Shown here: piece after piece, positions 41,630-50,732 of the stretch | How the letters are laid out: every line of letters begins with the position of its first letter | How positions within the stretch are numbered: position 1 is the first letter of the stretch | Source of the DNA: Streptomyces albiflavescens | GTDB taxonomy: Bacteria; Actinomycetota; Actinomycetes; Streptomycetales; Streptomycetaceae | DNA: 64,000 nucleotides | NCBI RefSeq assembly: GCF_014645835.1 | Contig: NZ_BMMM01000010.1 | Location: 62,001 to 126,000 of the forward strand | Direction of reading: 5' to 3' | Program-made: the position numbers and the translations under genes | The notes under the pieces: generated by a model | Seen by the model: the letters and a program-made list of their open reading frames with translations, nothing else | What the model was told of the DNA's origin: nothing | Databases searched by the model: none

Positions 41630-42544
41630 TCAGATGACGGGTGGGCGCCCCAGGCGGGTGAGCCGCCACACCGTGCGCCAGCGCATCGGCCGCCGCTCCC
41701 CGCCGGACTCCCGCAGCCCTTCCGCGAACCCCCCGAACCAGGCCTTCAGCCCGCCGACGGACCGGGTCCGTACGAGTGTGGCCAGGATCCAGATGCCCAG
41801 ATGCACAGGGATCAGCGGGAGGGGCAGCCGCCGGCGGGTGAGCCAGACCCGGTTGCGGGCGGTCACCCGGTAGTAGATGGCGTGCCGCGCGGGCGAGGTC
41901 TTCGGGTGCTGGAGCAGCAGCTCGGGCTCGTACAGCACGGTCCACCCGGCGTCGATGGCACGCCAGGCCATATCGGTCTCCTCGTGCGCGAAGAAGAACT
42001 CGGCGGGCCAGTCGCCGATCTCGGCGAGCATGGGCATGGAGAGGGCGTGGCCACCGCCGAGGAAGCCGGTGACCGGTCCGCCCCGCATCGGATCCTTGGC
42101 CCCGACCCGGGGCACGTGCCGGCGCTGCGTCTCCCCGTTCTCGTCGGCGATGCGGAACCCGACGATGCCGAGCCGCGGATCGGCGGCGTACAGGTCCCGT
42201 ACCCTCCGCAGGACGTCCCCGTCGACGAGCAGCCCGTCGTCGTCGAGCTCCACGACCACGTCGACGTCCCCCAGCTCGCTCAGGCGCTGGAGGGCGACAT
42301 TGCGCCCGCCGGGGCACCCGAGGTTCTCCTCGACCTCGATGGTGGTCACTTCACCGGGCAGCCCCAGGCGCTCGGCGAACTCGGGCAGCGGGGCGCCGTT
42401 GCCCACGATCACGATCCGTGCGGGCGCGACGTCCTGCTTGGCCACGGAGGTGAGCAGCGCGTCGACCTCGGCGGGCCGATTGCCCATGGTCACCACGGCA
42501 ACGGCAACCCGCGGCCCCTCCTCCGCCTGTGACACGACATCCAC
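41630..42544 (-). CDS. Family 2 glycosyltransferase
   Basis: This 304-residue GT-A enzyme has AVAVVTMGNRPAEVDALL at the start, the nucleotide-sugar DxD-type site VVELDDDGLL, and the acceptor/base motif HEETDMAWRAIDAGW. It has one hydrophobic stretch near residue 245 (LIPVHLGIWILATLV) that may bind the membrane. It belongs to the rhamnosyltransferase-like GT2 group acting on cell-surface glycans; the acceptor is unknown. Confidence 0.88.
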   Translation of the reverse strand: MDVVSQAEEGPRVAVAVVTMGNRPAEVDALLTSVAKQDVAPARIVIVGNGAPLPEFAERLGLPGEVTTIEVEENLGCPGGRNVALQRLSELGDVDVVVELDDDGLLVDGDVLRRVRDLYAADPRLGIVGFRIADENGETQRRHVPRVGAKDPMRGGPVTGFLGGGHALSMPMLAEIGDWPAEFFFAHEETDMAWRAIDAGWTVLYEPELLLQHPKTSPARHAIYYRVTARNRVWLTRRRLPLPLIPVHLGIWILATLVRTRSVGGLKAWFGGFAEGLRESGGERRPMRWRTVWRLTRLGRPPVI

Positions 42545-42685
42545 CCCATCCCGGCCGACAACTGTGCCGCGATGCTAGCCGTTCACCGTAAGTCCCCCTC
42601 AGGTACGCCCCGATGTACGTCCGAATGTACGTCCGGGCCTTCCCCCTCGAGTGCGCCCGTCCTCCGTACACCGGTTCTGCGTACG

Positions 42686-43117
42686 TCAGCTCCCCGGACG
42701 CCGGTTCTCTCTGCGACGGACGAACTTCAGGCCCGACCAGTCGTCCCCCAGCGCCGCCACCTTCACGTCCACGACCCCGAGGGGCAGGAAGATCTCCCGC
42801 AGACCGTTCTCGGTGATGTCGCTCTCGTGCCCGGCCGCGCGCCGGGGCCAGGCGATCCAGAGCATCGCCTCGTCGGACAGGTCCCGGACCAGCCCGGCCG
42901 CCTGCGCCACCGCCTCCGCGCGGGTCCGGAAGAAGGCGACCGTGACGTCCGCCCCCTTCGGACCCCCCGCGGAGACCGCGCAGTCCTCGGGCAGCCCGGG
43001 AATGTCCCAGTCCTGCGGCCCGTGCGTCAGCCGCACCCGCTGCCCTGCCTTGATACCGATCTTCTTGGCGAGCGGAGTACCGGAGTACCCGCCGCCCGCC
43101 GTGCCGGAGACACCCAT
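42686..43117 (-). CDS. DUF3052 protein
   Basis: This 143-residue soluble protein has the DUF3052 pattern: SGTPLAKKIGIKAGQRVRL, then VTVAFFRTRAEAV and LWIAWPRRAAGHESDITENGLRE, cut here to the diagnostic WPR and DITEN..R elements. It is common in actinobacteria, and its function is unknown. The start is ATG 43117. Confidence 0.82.
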   Translation of the reverse strand: MGVSGTAGGGYSGTPLAKKIGIKAGQRVRLTHGPQDWDIPGLPEDCAVSAGGPKGADVTVAFFRTRAEAVAQAAGLVRDLSDEAMLWIAWPRRAAGHESDITENGLREIFLPLGVVDVKVAALGDDWSGLKFVRRRENRRPGS

Positions 43118-43147
43118 GTCCGAAGGATGGCACCGCCGACGCATCCG

Positions 43148-43444
43148 TCAGGCCGTGTACGCGCCCCTGACCTCGAACTGCTCGGCGGACGGCGGACCGG
43201 CCAGCCAGTCCTTCAGGCCCGCCTGGAACTCCCGGAACTCCACGATCGCGGGCAGCGGATTCTCGATGCCGTCCGCGAGCTCCAGCAGCGCGACGTAGGT
43301 GACTCCATCGGGAAGGCGGTACGAGGTGTAGCGCACGCCCTCGGGCCGGGCGCTCTCGAGTGCGGCGAACATCTTCTTCAGAGCCTCTTCGAGCTCGCCG
43401 ACGCACTCGGGCTTCACCGTGGAACGCACCATCAGAACAGTCAT
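43148..43444 (-). CDS. ABM-like ferredoxin-fold small protein
   Basis: This 98-residue protein begins MTVLMVRSTVKPECVGELEEALKK, cut at its conserved strand-helix opening. It resembles antibiotic-biosynthesis-monooxygenase-like dimeric alpha/beta-barrel proteins (strand-helix-strand, then FREFQAGLKDWLAGPP). No catalytic residues can be pointed to. It is in line with the DUF3052 gene, 30 bases away. Confidence 0.7.
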   Translation of the reverse strand: MTVLMVRSTVKPECVGELEEALKKMFAALESARPEGVRYTSYRLPDGVTYVALLELADGIENPLPAIVEFREFQAGLKDWLAGPPSAEQFEVRGAYTA

Positions 43445-43526
43445 GTCGTCATCTCCCTCTCACCGGGCCGCATGGTGCGGCGCCGTCATCTCCCTGACGC
43501 GCGGGAGGGGGGATGTGTGACGGGGA

Positions 43527-44204
43527 TCAGTGGGCGACCGGCGGCACGATGCAGGCGGTCTCCGGATAGGGGCCGTTGACCTCGACCCACACGGTGTCCT
43601 TGCTCACCGCGCCGGAGATGCAGGCGGTCTTGCCGACCCAGATCCCGTAGAAGGTGCCCGGCACCTTCTCCGAGTGGTCCACGTTCCATCGCGACCACGG
43701 GTCCTGGACGCGCATGTCCGCGGCCCGGAAGCCGAGGCCGGCCAGCGCGGGGCGCACGTCCTGGGGGCTGATGCGCCCCTGCTTCCGCAGTTTCTCCAGT
43801 ACCGGCTTGATCTTCTCGGCCTTCTCCTTTGCGGCCGCCTCGTCGGCGGGAGTCATGTCCCCCGGCATCCGGCCGATGTTGTTCTCGGCGTTGTGCGGCG
43901 CGCTGTCGCCCCGGTCCGGCTCCGCGTGCGGGCTCGCGGGCGACGGGGAGGAGCCGGCGGACGAGGTGGGGGCAACGGAGGGTGCCGCGCCCGGCCGCTG
44001 TGTTCCGCACGCGGCAAGACATGCGGCGGCGGTGACAGCGGTCGCGGCCAAGAGGGCGGCGCGGCCGGCGCTCGCACGGCCCGCACGGCTCGTACCACTC
44101 GCACCGCTCATTCGGCTCGAACCGCTCGTTCGGCTCGTACCGCTCATACCGCTCGCACCGCTCGTACCGCTCGTACCGCTCGTACCGCTCTCGCGAGAAG
44201 GCAT
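43527..44204 (-). CDS. Lipoprotein with Ser/Gly repeat leader
   Basis: This roughly 225-residue protein has a repetitive SGTSGTSGASGMSGTSR-type leader of about 40 residues, a hydrophobic segment ending in a lipobox (AAACLAAC), a Ser/Pro spacer, and a soluble domain with two cysteines (KTACISG and ETACIVPP). The leader is encoded by nine-base repeats (GAGCGGTAC type, about 44085-44190) and is odd in front of a signal peptide. The true start may lie downstream of the repeats. Function is unknown. Confidence 0.7.
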   Translation of the reverse strand: MPSRESGTSGTSGTSGASGMSGTSRTSGSSRMSGASGTSRAGRASAGRAALLAATAVTAAACLAACGTQRPGAAPSVAPTSSAGSSPSPASPHAEPDRGDSAPHNAENNIGRMPGDMTPADEAAAKEKAEKIKPVLEKLRKQGRISPQDVRPALAGLGFRAADMRVQDPWSRWNVDHSEKVPGTFYGIWVGKTACISGAVSKDTVWVEVNGPYPETACIVPPVAH

Positions 44205-44461
44205 GACGCCAGGTTGGCAGAGCAGTCGGCCGGGGCGCCTGAGTACGGACACTCAGCTCCGCCGAAAAGAGCGCGGAAAGAGCCGGGGAAGAGCCCGGGA
44301 AGGGTGTCGCAAGAGGCCGCGAGAAGACCCCGAAGAGACCCCCAACATGCCCTGCTTCCAGGGGAGTTGCAGGGGATGGCCAGAAGAGTGCCCGGTGCCA
44401 CGCTGCTCCCGCCTCCCCTCAGGCGTGGCACAGGGGCGGCACAGAACCACGGGGAGGAGCA

Positions 44462-44599
44462 ATGACCATGCGCAAGCCGAGAAGGACCCTCGCGACCGCG
44501 GCGGTGACGGCGCTGACGGCGGCGGGCGCCGGCTGGGCCCATGTGTGGTTCACCGACGAAGCCCTGCGAGGCAAGTCCAAGAACGGCAGCCCGAACTGA
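44462..44599 (+). CDS. Small membrane or secreted peptide, 45 residues
   Basis: ATG 44462 is preceded by a very strong ribosome site GGGGAGGAG (about 44451-44459). The peptide starts MTMRKPRRTLATAAVTALTA, with a basic N-terminus, a hydrophobic core and a charged end (DEALRGKSKNGSPN). It reads as a signal-anchored or exported peptide. I do not recognise a family. It precedes the nocE-like gene by 155 bases on the same strand. Confidence 0.6.
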   Translation: MTMRKPRRTLATAAVTALTAAGAGWAHVWFTDEALRGKSKNGSPN

Positions 44600-44754
44600 C
44601 CGGGCTCACCCAGCGGTTGAGGTCGCGCCGATCTCCCGCTCCCCACATCTCCGCCCCCTGAGGGCTTGCCTGCTCTGCCTGTTGGCGCCGGTCCGGTCCC
44701 TGGGTGCGGTGCACGCCCTGATCTGGGCGTGAATCCCGGAAGAAAGACAGGAAG

Positions 44755-47700
44755 TTGAGACGCAGCATAGTGAGACATGCGCGTGTTCCGGTCGCCACGG
44801 CCATCGCGATAGCGGTGGCCAGTGGGGTCGGTACGACGCAGGCCTACGCGGACGCGGTCCCGCCCGGAGCGGCCAACGGATGGTCCCCCACGTCGAAGTC
44901 CGCGAGCGCCACGGGCAAGGGGTCCCCGGACGACACCCATCCCGGCGCGGTTCCCGCGAAGCAGCGCGCCGAGCTGCTCGGCAAGAGCTACAAGTCCTCC
45001 TCGGACCGGGCGTTCACGACGTCGGGCGACGGTACGGGCTTCCATGTGATGGTGGCCGACGAGAAGAGCGGCTACGCGTGGAAGACCGCCGCCTCGCTGT
45101 CCGAGCCGGGGTTCGAGACGGACACCTGGATCGGCAACGCCTGTGTGACCAAGTCCGGCACATACGCCGCCGTGGCGTACGCGCCGCGCACCTTCACCAA
45201 CAAGCCCGAGCTGATGAGCCGCGGCGCCTTCACCGCGATCGTGAACCTGGACAGCGGAGCCGTGCGCAAGCTGCCGTTCCAGGCCACGCTCGGCTACTTC
45301 TCCCCGGGCTGCGGCACGGGTGACGACGCCGTGTTCTCGCAGTTCACCGACGAGAACACCTCCAAGACCAACGAGACCCGGCTGGTCACGGTCGCCGCCG
45401 CCGCGGGCCGGTCCGCGAAGACGAAGGTGGCCGGCCAGGTCACCTCGGCGGTTCCGGTGGACGGCGGGATCGTCGCCGCACGGGGCAGCCAGATCGTGCG
45501 GATCGACGGCTCGACCGTGAAGACGGTGGCCCGCACCCACGCCGTACCGTTCCAGCTGCAGCCGGACGCCGACGGCGGTGTCACCTTCATCGACCGGCTG
45601 CCCGGCGGCAGGAAGAAGTCGTCGGCCGATGACCAGGCCGCGGTCTCCCGTGTCACCGCGGGGGCGCTGCGGGCGGCGAACGGCAAGGCGAGGGCCGCCC
45701 AGCTCGCGCAGGGTTCGCTGACCGGGTTCGACCTCGCGCGCACCCCCGCGGGCACCGTGTACGTCACCGGCAAGGCCCGCACCCACGGGTCCCTGCCGGG
45801 TGTCGTCCGCAACCCGGGCGGCATCGACAAGGACGCCCTGATCTCCAGCCGCGGCGGCGCCGCGGTGACCACCGCGTGGGCGGACGGCAAGGACTCCCGG
45901 ATCACGCAGCAGGACTCCTTCTCGGCGCGCGGCGCGAGGATCACCCTCAAGGCCCTGGACACCGGGAAGACGGCCGTCCTGGACGCCGCCCCGGGCAACC
46001 GGTTCGGCAGAGCGGGCGCCCAGCGCGCCGCGACCGCGATGAGTCCGGCCCTTGGCACACCCGCGAAGTCCGGCAAGGCCACCCCGATGGCGTCGCCGGT
46101 CGACGACGACCGCACCTGTTCGGTCCCGCGCAACGACCCGAAGAAGCAGGCGTTCCAGCCGACGCCGCGGCAGATCGAGTGGGCCGTGGACCAGGCGATC
46201 GTCGGCACCCTCAACAAGGGCGCCACGCGCGGGGCGAACTGGAAGAACACGGGGATGTCGGCGTACGCGCCGCAGACCCTGTTCCCGCTCCAGTCGCTCA
46301 GCGGCGGCAGCGGCGCCGACTGGCACATCCCGGCTCAGGTGATGCTCGGCGTCACCGCGCAGGAGTCGAACATGTGGCAGGCGACCCGCTACGCCGTGCC
46401 GGGCGTCACCGCGAACCCGCTGATCGGCAACTTCTACGGCGTCAAGTACTCCTCCGACGGCTCGCAGACCGACCCGTGGGCCATCGACTGGTCGAAGTCG
46501 GACTGCGGTTACGGCGTCACCCAGGTCACCGACGGCATGCGGCTGCCGGGCAAGGGCCAGCCGACGAAGACGGTGCAGCAGCAGGAGGCCATCGCGCTCG
46601 ACTACGCGGCGAACATCGCGTCCGGCGTGAACATCCTGGTCGAGAAGTGGAACCAGACCCGCGCCGACGGGATCATCATCAACGACGGCAACCCGAAGTA
46701 CATCGAGAACTGGTTCGCCGCCCTGTGGTCGTACAACACGGGCTACCACCTCAAGGCGGACGCGGGCAGCAACGCCGGCAAGTGGGGCCTCGGCTGGACC
46801 AACAACCCGGCGAACCCGCTGTGGAAGGAGAACCGGACGCCGTTCCTGGAGGACGCGGCCGGCGCCGACGACTACAGCCACGCCGCGCACCCGCAGGACT
46901 GGCCGTACGAGGAGAAGGTCATCGGCTGGGCGGCCCGCCCGATCTCGGCCATGTTCAAGCCCGGTGACTTCCAGGCCGGTTACCGTGCCGCGTGGTGGAA
47001 CTCCAACGCCTACCGCACGACGGCCAAGCCTCCGATCAGCCTGTTCTGCGACAGCAGCAACAACTGCGACCCGTCGAAGATCAGCACGGGCGCGACCAAC
47101 GACACCGGCGGCGGCCCCTGCCTGCTGCCCGGTGACCCGAACACCTCGGACCCGCTGTACCTGAAGTGCTGGTTCACCAAGGCCGCGACCTGGAAGAACT
47201 GCACGTCCAGCGCCCAGTGCGGCAACCCGATCCACCGGTTCGACGACACCTATCCCGAGCAGCCGGACGCCAACTCGTATCCGCCGGAGTGCTCCGCCAA
47301 CCTGCCGTCCGGTACGTACATCGTCGAGGACCTCGCCAACGGCATCGTCCCGGCCGGATCCGATACGAGATCATGCGGCACGGTGTCGTCCGCGGGTTCG
47401 TTCAACCTCGACTTCGGGAGCCCCTCGGCCCGGATCGACCTGCACCAGATCGGCGCCGCCTACGGCAACCACTTCTGGTTCTCGCACACCAACAAGAACG
47501 GGACGAGCGACGCGAGCAGGCTGCAGACCACCGGCACCTGGACGCTGAACAAGTCCGACCGCGGCTGGATGCGGGTCTGGGTGCACCTGCCCGACCACGG
47601 CGCGCACACCCGCCAGGCCCTGTACAAGGTGGGCGGCACCGACTCCACCAGTCCCCACCGCGCGCTGCCGCAGCGGGTGATGGAGAACAAGTGGGTGCCG

Positions 47701-48774
47701 ATCGGCGTCTTCAACTTCACCGGAACGCCCACGGTGTCCCTGTCGAACGTGACGGAGGACGGCAAGGGCACCGAGGACGTCGCCTGGGACTCGGTCGGCT
47801 TCCAGCCGCTGAGCGCCAAGCCGAAGAACCAGATCGTGGCGATGGGCGACTCGTACTCCTCGGGTGAGGGCGCCTCGGAGAACGGCGGCGCGGACTACTA
47901 CCCGGAGTCCGACTACTACGACAAGCAGCAGCCCGACACCGAGGACAAGTGCCACCGCTCGAAGTACGCCTGGTCGCGTCAGGCCACCCTGCCCGGCTAC
48001 GCGAAGTCGATCGGGGCGATGGCCGACGACCGCGACTCCGACATGGACTACCACTTCATCGCCTGCTCCGGCGCCCGCCACTACAACATCCTGCGCGAGG
48101 GCCAGAGCAGTGAACTGCCCCAGATCCAGCAGGGCTATCTCGACCAGAACACCACGCTGGTCACCCTGTCCATCGGTGGCAACGACGCCCGGTTCGCCGA
48201 CATCATCCAGGAGTGCATCACGGCCCTGACCGTGTGCAACGACAACTCCATCGACGCCGTCGACCCGGACACGGGGAAGAAGATCGACGGACAGGAGACC
48301 GGCTCACTGGAGGAGTGGGCACCGAAGTGGCTGCACGAGCAGATCCGGCCACGGCTGGCGAGCATGCTCAACTCGCTCCACCTGAAGGCGCCCAAGGCCA
48401 AGATCGTCCTCATGGGCTACCCGAAGCTCCTGGAGGGCAACGGGCAGTGCGTCGTCGGCATCGGCACCGAGGAGGCGCCGTGGCTGAACGGCATGGCCGA
48501 CACGCTGGCCACCGAGATGCAGGGCGCGGTCAACGACGCCAACAGCCTGTACGGCGCGAACGCGGTCTTCTCCGACCCGCGTGACGAGTTCGCCGGCAAG
48601 GCGATCTGCGGTGACCCGGAGGACGTGCACGGCATCGTCCTGTCCGGCCACTCGCAGGCGGACAACCGGGACTGGAACTGGCTGCCGGGCAATGTGGCGC
48701 CGTCCATGAAGTCCTTCCACCCGAAGATCGCGGGTGCGCGGCTGTACGCCGACAGCCTGCAGCACTCGCTGTAG
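44755..48774 (+). CDS. nocE: NocE-like secreted protein: lytic-transglycosylase-like plus SGNH hydrolase domains
   Basis: This 1339-residue exported protein has a signal peptide (cleaved near AYADA, residue 33), a beta-rich N-terminal region, and a lysozyme-fold-like segment (MLGVTAQESNMWQAT through YGVTQVTDGM and ALWSYNTGYH, residues 530-665). A beta-sandwich of golvesin type follows (residues 870-1020), and then a C-terminal SGNH esterase with block I GDSYSSGEG, block III SIGGNDARF, and the Ser-Phe-His-Pro end. The combination suggests cell-wall glycan cleavage and deacylation. Homologues called NocE accompany beta-lactam clusters. The start TTG at 44755 is uncertain. Confidence 0.82.
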   Translation: MRRSIVRHARVPVATAIAIAVASGVGTTQAYADAVPPGAANGWSPTSKSASATGKGSPDDTHPGAVPAKQRAELLGKSYKSSSDRAFTTSGDGTGFHVMVADEKSGYAWKTAASLSEPGFETDTWIGNACVTKSGTYAAVAYAPRTFTNKPELMSRGAFTAIVNLDSGAVRKLPFQATLGYFSPGCGTGDDAVFSQFTDENTSKTNETRLVTVAAAAGRSAKTKVAGQVTSAVPVDGGIVAARGSQIVRIDGSTVKTVARTHAVPFQLQPDADGGVTFIDRLPGGRKKSSADDQAAVSRVTAGALRAANGKARAAQLAQGSLTGFDLARTPAGTVYVTGKARTHGSLPGVVRNPGGIDKDALISSRGGAAVTTAWADGKDSRITQQDSFSARGARITLKALDTGKTAVLDAAPGNRFGRAGAQRAATAMSPALGTPAKSGKATPMASPVDDDRTCSVPRNDPKKQAFQPTPRQIEWAVDQAIVGTLNKGATRGANWKNTGMSAYAPQTLFPLQSLSGGSGADWHIPAQVMLGVTAQESNMWQATRYAVPGVTANPLIGNFYGVKYSSDGSQTDPWAIDWSKSDCGYGVTQVTDGMRLPGKGQPTKTVQQQEAIALDYAANIASGVNILVEKWNQTRADGIIINDGNPKYIENWFAALWSYNTGYHLKADAGSNAGKWGLGWTNNPANPLWKENRTPFLEDAAGADDYSHAAHPQDWPYEEKVIGWAARPISAMFKPGDFQAGYRAAWWNSNAYRTTAKPPISLFCDSSNNCDPSKISTGATNDTGGGPCLLPGDPNTSDPLYLKCWFTKAATWKNCTSSAQCGNPIHRFDDTYPEQPDANSYPPECSANLPSGTYIVEDLANGIVPAGSDTRSCGTVSSAGSFNLDFGSPSARIDLHQIGAAYGNHFWFSHTNKNGTSDASRLQTTGTWTLNKSDRGWMRVWVHLPDHGAHTRQALYKVGGTDSTSPHRALPQRVMENKWVPIGVFNFTGTPTVSLSNVTEDGKGTEDVAWDSVGFQPLSAKPKNQIVAMGDSYSSGEGASENGGADYYPESDYYDKQQPDTEDKCHRSKYAWSRQATLPGYAKSIGAMADDRDSDMDYHFIACSGARHYNILREGQSSELPQIQQGYLDQNTTLVTLSIGGNDARFADIIQECITALTVCNDNSIDAVDPDTGKKIDGQETGSLEEWAPKWLHEQIRPRLASMLNSLHLKAPKAKIVLMGYPKLLEGNGQCVVGIGTEEAPWLNGMADTLATEMQGAVNDANSLYGANAVFSDPRDEFAGKAICGDPEDVHGIVLSGHSQADNRDWNWLPGNVAPSMKSFHPKIAGARLYADSLQHSL

Positions 48775-48792
48775 GCGGGATCCGTAAGGGGC

Positions 48793-48822
48793 GGGGGCCT
48801 GAGTACTCGTACTCAGGCCCCC
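48793..48822 (+). terminator. Terminator after the nocE-like gene
   Basis: Perfect 14-bp arms (48793-48806 and 48809-48822), nineteen bases past the stop. Confidence 0.85.
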
Positions 48823-48849
48823 GTCGCCGTGCCATGGAAGGCTGTAGAC

Positions 48850-49239
48850 ATGACGAACCGCAGGGCCGCCCGCTGGGTGAAGGGCGCCGCCGTGTCGGCG
48901 GTGTCCGCCGTCCTCTGCTACTGGATCTGGTCCTCCCTGCGGGAGTGGGCGCAGGGTGTGGGCGACGCCGATCCGGACGCGATGTTCGCCGGGTCGTTGG
49001 AGGCGCTCATCGCGGGGATCGCCGGGGTGGCGTCGATGCCCGTCCTGCTGTGGGCGGGGATGCGCGTACTGCGCGAACGGGGCAACCATCTGCTGGTGCT
49101 GCTCGGCGCGTTGGCGTGGATCTTCATCGGGGGCCATGTGGTCGAGGACGCCGTCGGCACGGGCGCCACCGCCGGGTTCCTGGCGCTGTTCGCGGTCCTC
49201 GGCGGGCTGCTGGCCGGGGTCCAGCCACCGAGCGAGTGA
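48850..49239 (+). CDS. Small membrane protein of unknown function
   Basis: This 129-residue protein has four hydrophobic segments (about residues 10-30, 46-66, 78-98 and 104-122) and short polar loops. ATG 48850 is preceded by GGAAGG. I do not recognise a family. It is the last gene before the clavulanate-type cluster. Confidence 0.65.
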   Translation: MTNRRAARWVKGAAVSAVSAVLCYWIWSSLREWAQGVGDADPDAMFAGSLEALIAGIAGVASMPVLLWAGMRVLRERGNHLLVLLGALAWIFIGGHVVEDAVGTGATAGFLALFAVLGGLLAGVQPPSE

Positions 49240-49394
49240 GCGACGGGCGGCGTTCCTATGCGCCTCGCCGACCGCCTATGCACGTGACCACCCGATTCAT
49301 GGTTTCGCCATGGCCGACGCGTTCAACTGGTCCTCAACGCCAGTCGACTGCAACGCCACCGACGTGATCGGCGGCGGACCATGGAGGCGGTCCC

Positions 49395-50732
49395 ATGACA
49401 ACACCCCTGGCCGACTACGCGAAGTTCGCCGGCAGGCGCATCGCGATCGTCGAGCACATGCAGAACCACCCGTTCGTCCTGGGCCTGCACCAGGCCCGCG
49501 AGCACGGTCTCGAGGTGTGGCTGCTCACCGGTGACCGGGCCTGGTACACCCACGGCCACGACTGGGACTCCCACCCGCTCGCCGCGGCCGTCGACCGTGT
49601 GATCGACGTCGACACCACCGACCTCGAAGCGGTGCTGTCCGTGGTGACCGACGGCAACGGCGCTCCGCTGGTGGACGGTCTCACGTCGTTCTCCGACTAC
49701 CACACGGTGCTCGCCGCGCAGGCGGCCCGGCGCCTCGGTCTGCCGGGTCCCGATCCCGCGGCCGTGGAGACCGCCAACGTCAAGGACCGGCTGCGCGTCG
49801 CACTCGGCGACGTACCGTTCAACATCCCCCACATGCTCGTCGGCAGCCGCGAACAGCTCGACGAGGCGGCGCGGCGGCTCGGCTTCCCGATGATCGCCAA
49901 GCCGCCCGCGGAGGCGATCAGTTACGGGGTCCGCCGCGTCGACGACATGGACCAGCTGGTCGAGGCCTGGCAGGAGCTGTCCGGGTTACGGCACAGCCTG
50001 CGCGGCCAGCCGCGGTCGGGCGACGTGCTCCTGGAGACGTACGTCGAAGGCGTCGAAGTCAGCGTCGAGACGATGACCGTCGACGGACACACGCATGTCT
50101 TCGGCGTCACCTCGAAGGACCTGTTCGGCGACCCGGCCTACATCGAATGCGGGCACACCTTCCCCGTGCCGCTCTCGGACGACGAGCGCGACCAGCTCTA
50201 CTCCGTGGTGCGCAGGACACTGGAGGCGATCGGCTACGACCGCGGGCCCTGCCACACCGAGGTCCGGCGCACCGAGTCCGGCTGGCGCATCATCGAGGCC
50301 AACCCGCGTACGCCGTCGAGCTGCATGACCATGCTCGTCACGGACGTCACCGGGCGCAGCCCGATCCTGGACGCCTGGCTGCTCGCGATCGGCTCGGTCC
50401 CGCCGATCGAGCCGGTCGTCCACACCGGCGGCGCCGCCGTGCGCATGATCTACCCGCAGCGGCGCGGGGTCCTCCAGCGCGTGGACGGTGTGGAGGCCGC
50501 CTCCGCGGTGCCGGGTGTGCAGGTGCTGCTGCACGTGGAGAAGGGCGACCACCTGCTGCAGCGCATGGACAACTCCGCCTGCGTCGGCTTCACCTACTGC
50601 AACGGCCCCGACCGCCTGGAAGCCCAGGCCCTGGCCGACAAGGCGGCCGCGTACCTCGACTTCGTGGTCGAGGAGGACGAGCCGAACAAGTCGAGCGAGG
50701 CGGACGGAGCGGACGGGGCGGAGAAGCTGTGA
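49395..50732 (+). CDS. gcaS: N-glycyl-clavaminic acid synthetase (ATP-grasp)
   Basis: GcaS (Orf17 of S. clavuligerus) ligates glycine to clavaminic acid with ATP. The 445-residue protein has ATP-grasp features: FPMIAKPPAEAISYGVRRVD (ATP-binding Lys), VLLETYVEGVEVSVETM, and the metal site WRIIEANPRTPSS. Assignment rests on fold and its position as the outermost gene of a syntenic cluster. Leu at 49986-49988 is encoded by TTA, rare in Streptomyces and read only by the bldA tRNA. The stop overlaps the next start. GGAGG precedes ATG 49395. Confidence 0.88.
   Translation: MTTPLADYAKFAGRRIAIVEHMQNHPFVLGLHQAREHGLEVWLLTGDRAWYTHGHDWDSHPLAAAVDRVIDVDTTDLEAVLSVVTDGNGAPLVDGLTSFSDYHTVLAAQAARRLGLPGPDPAAVETANVKDRLRVALGDVPFNIPHMLVGSREQLDEAARRLGFPMIAKPPAEAISYGVRRVDDMDQLVEAWQELSGLRHSLRGQPRSGDVLLETYVEGVEVSVETMTVDGHTHVFGVTSKDLFGDPAYIECGHTFPVPLSDDERDQLYSVVRRTLEAIGYDRGPCHTEVRRTESGWRIIEANPRTPSSCMTMLVTDVTGRSPILDAWLLAIGSVPPIEPVVHTGGAAVRMIYPQRRGVLQRVDGVEAASAVPGVQVLLHVEKGDHLLQRMDNSACVGFTYCNGPDRLEAQALADKAAAYLDFVVEEDEPNKSSEADGADGAEKL

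Noticed and set aside
44419..47235. 938-codon open frame on the minus strand opposite the nocE-like gene
   Set aside because: It is Arg/Gly/Val/Leu-rich without any domain and is the mirror of a gene with clear SGNH and lysozyme-like motifs. Long antisense frames are expected at this GC content.
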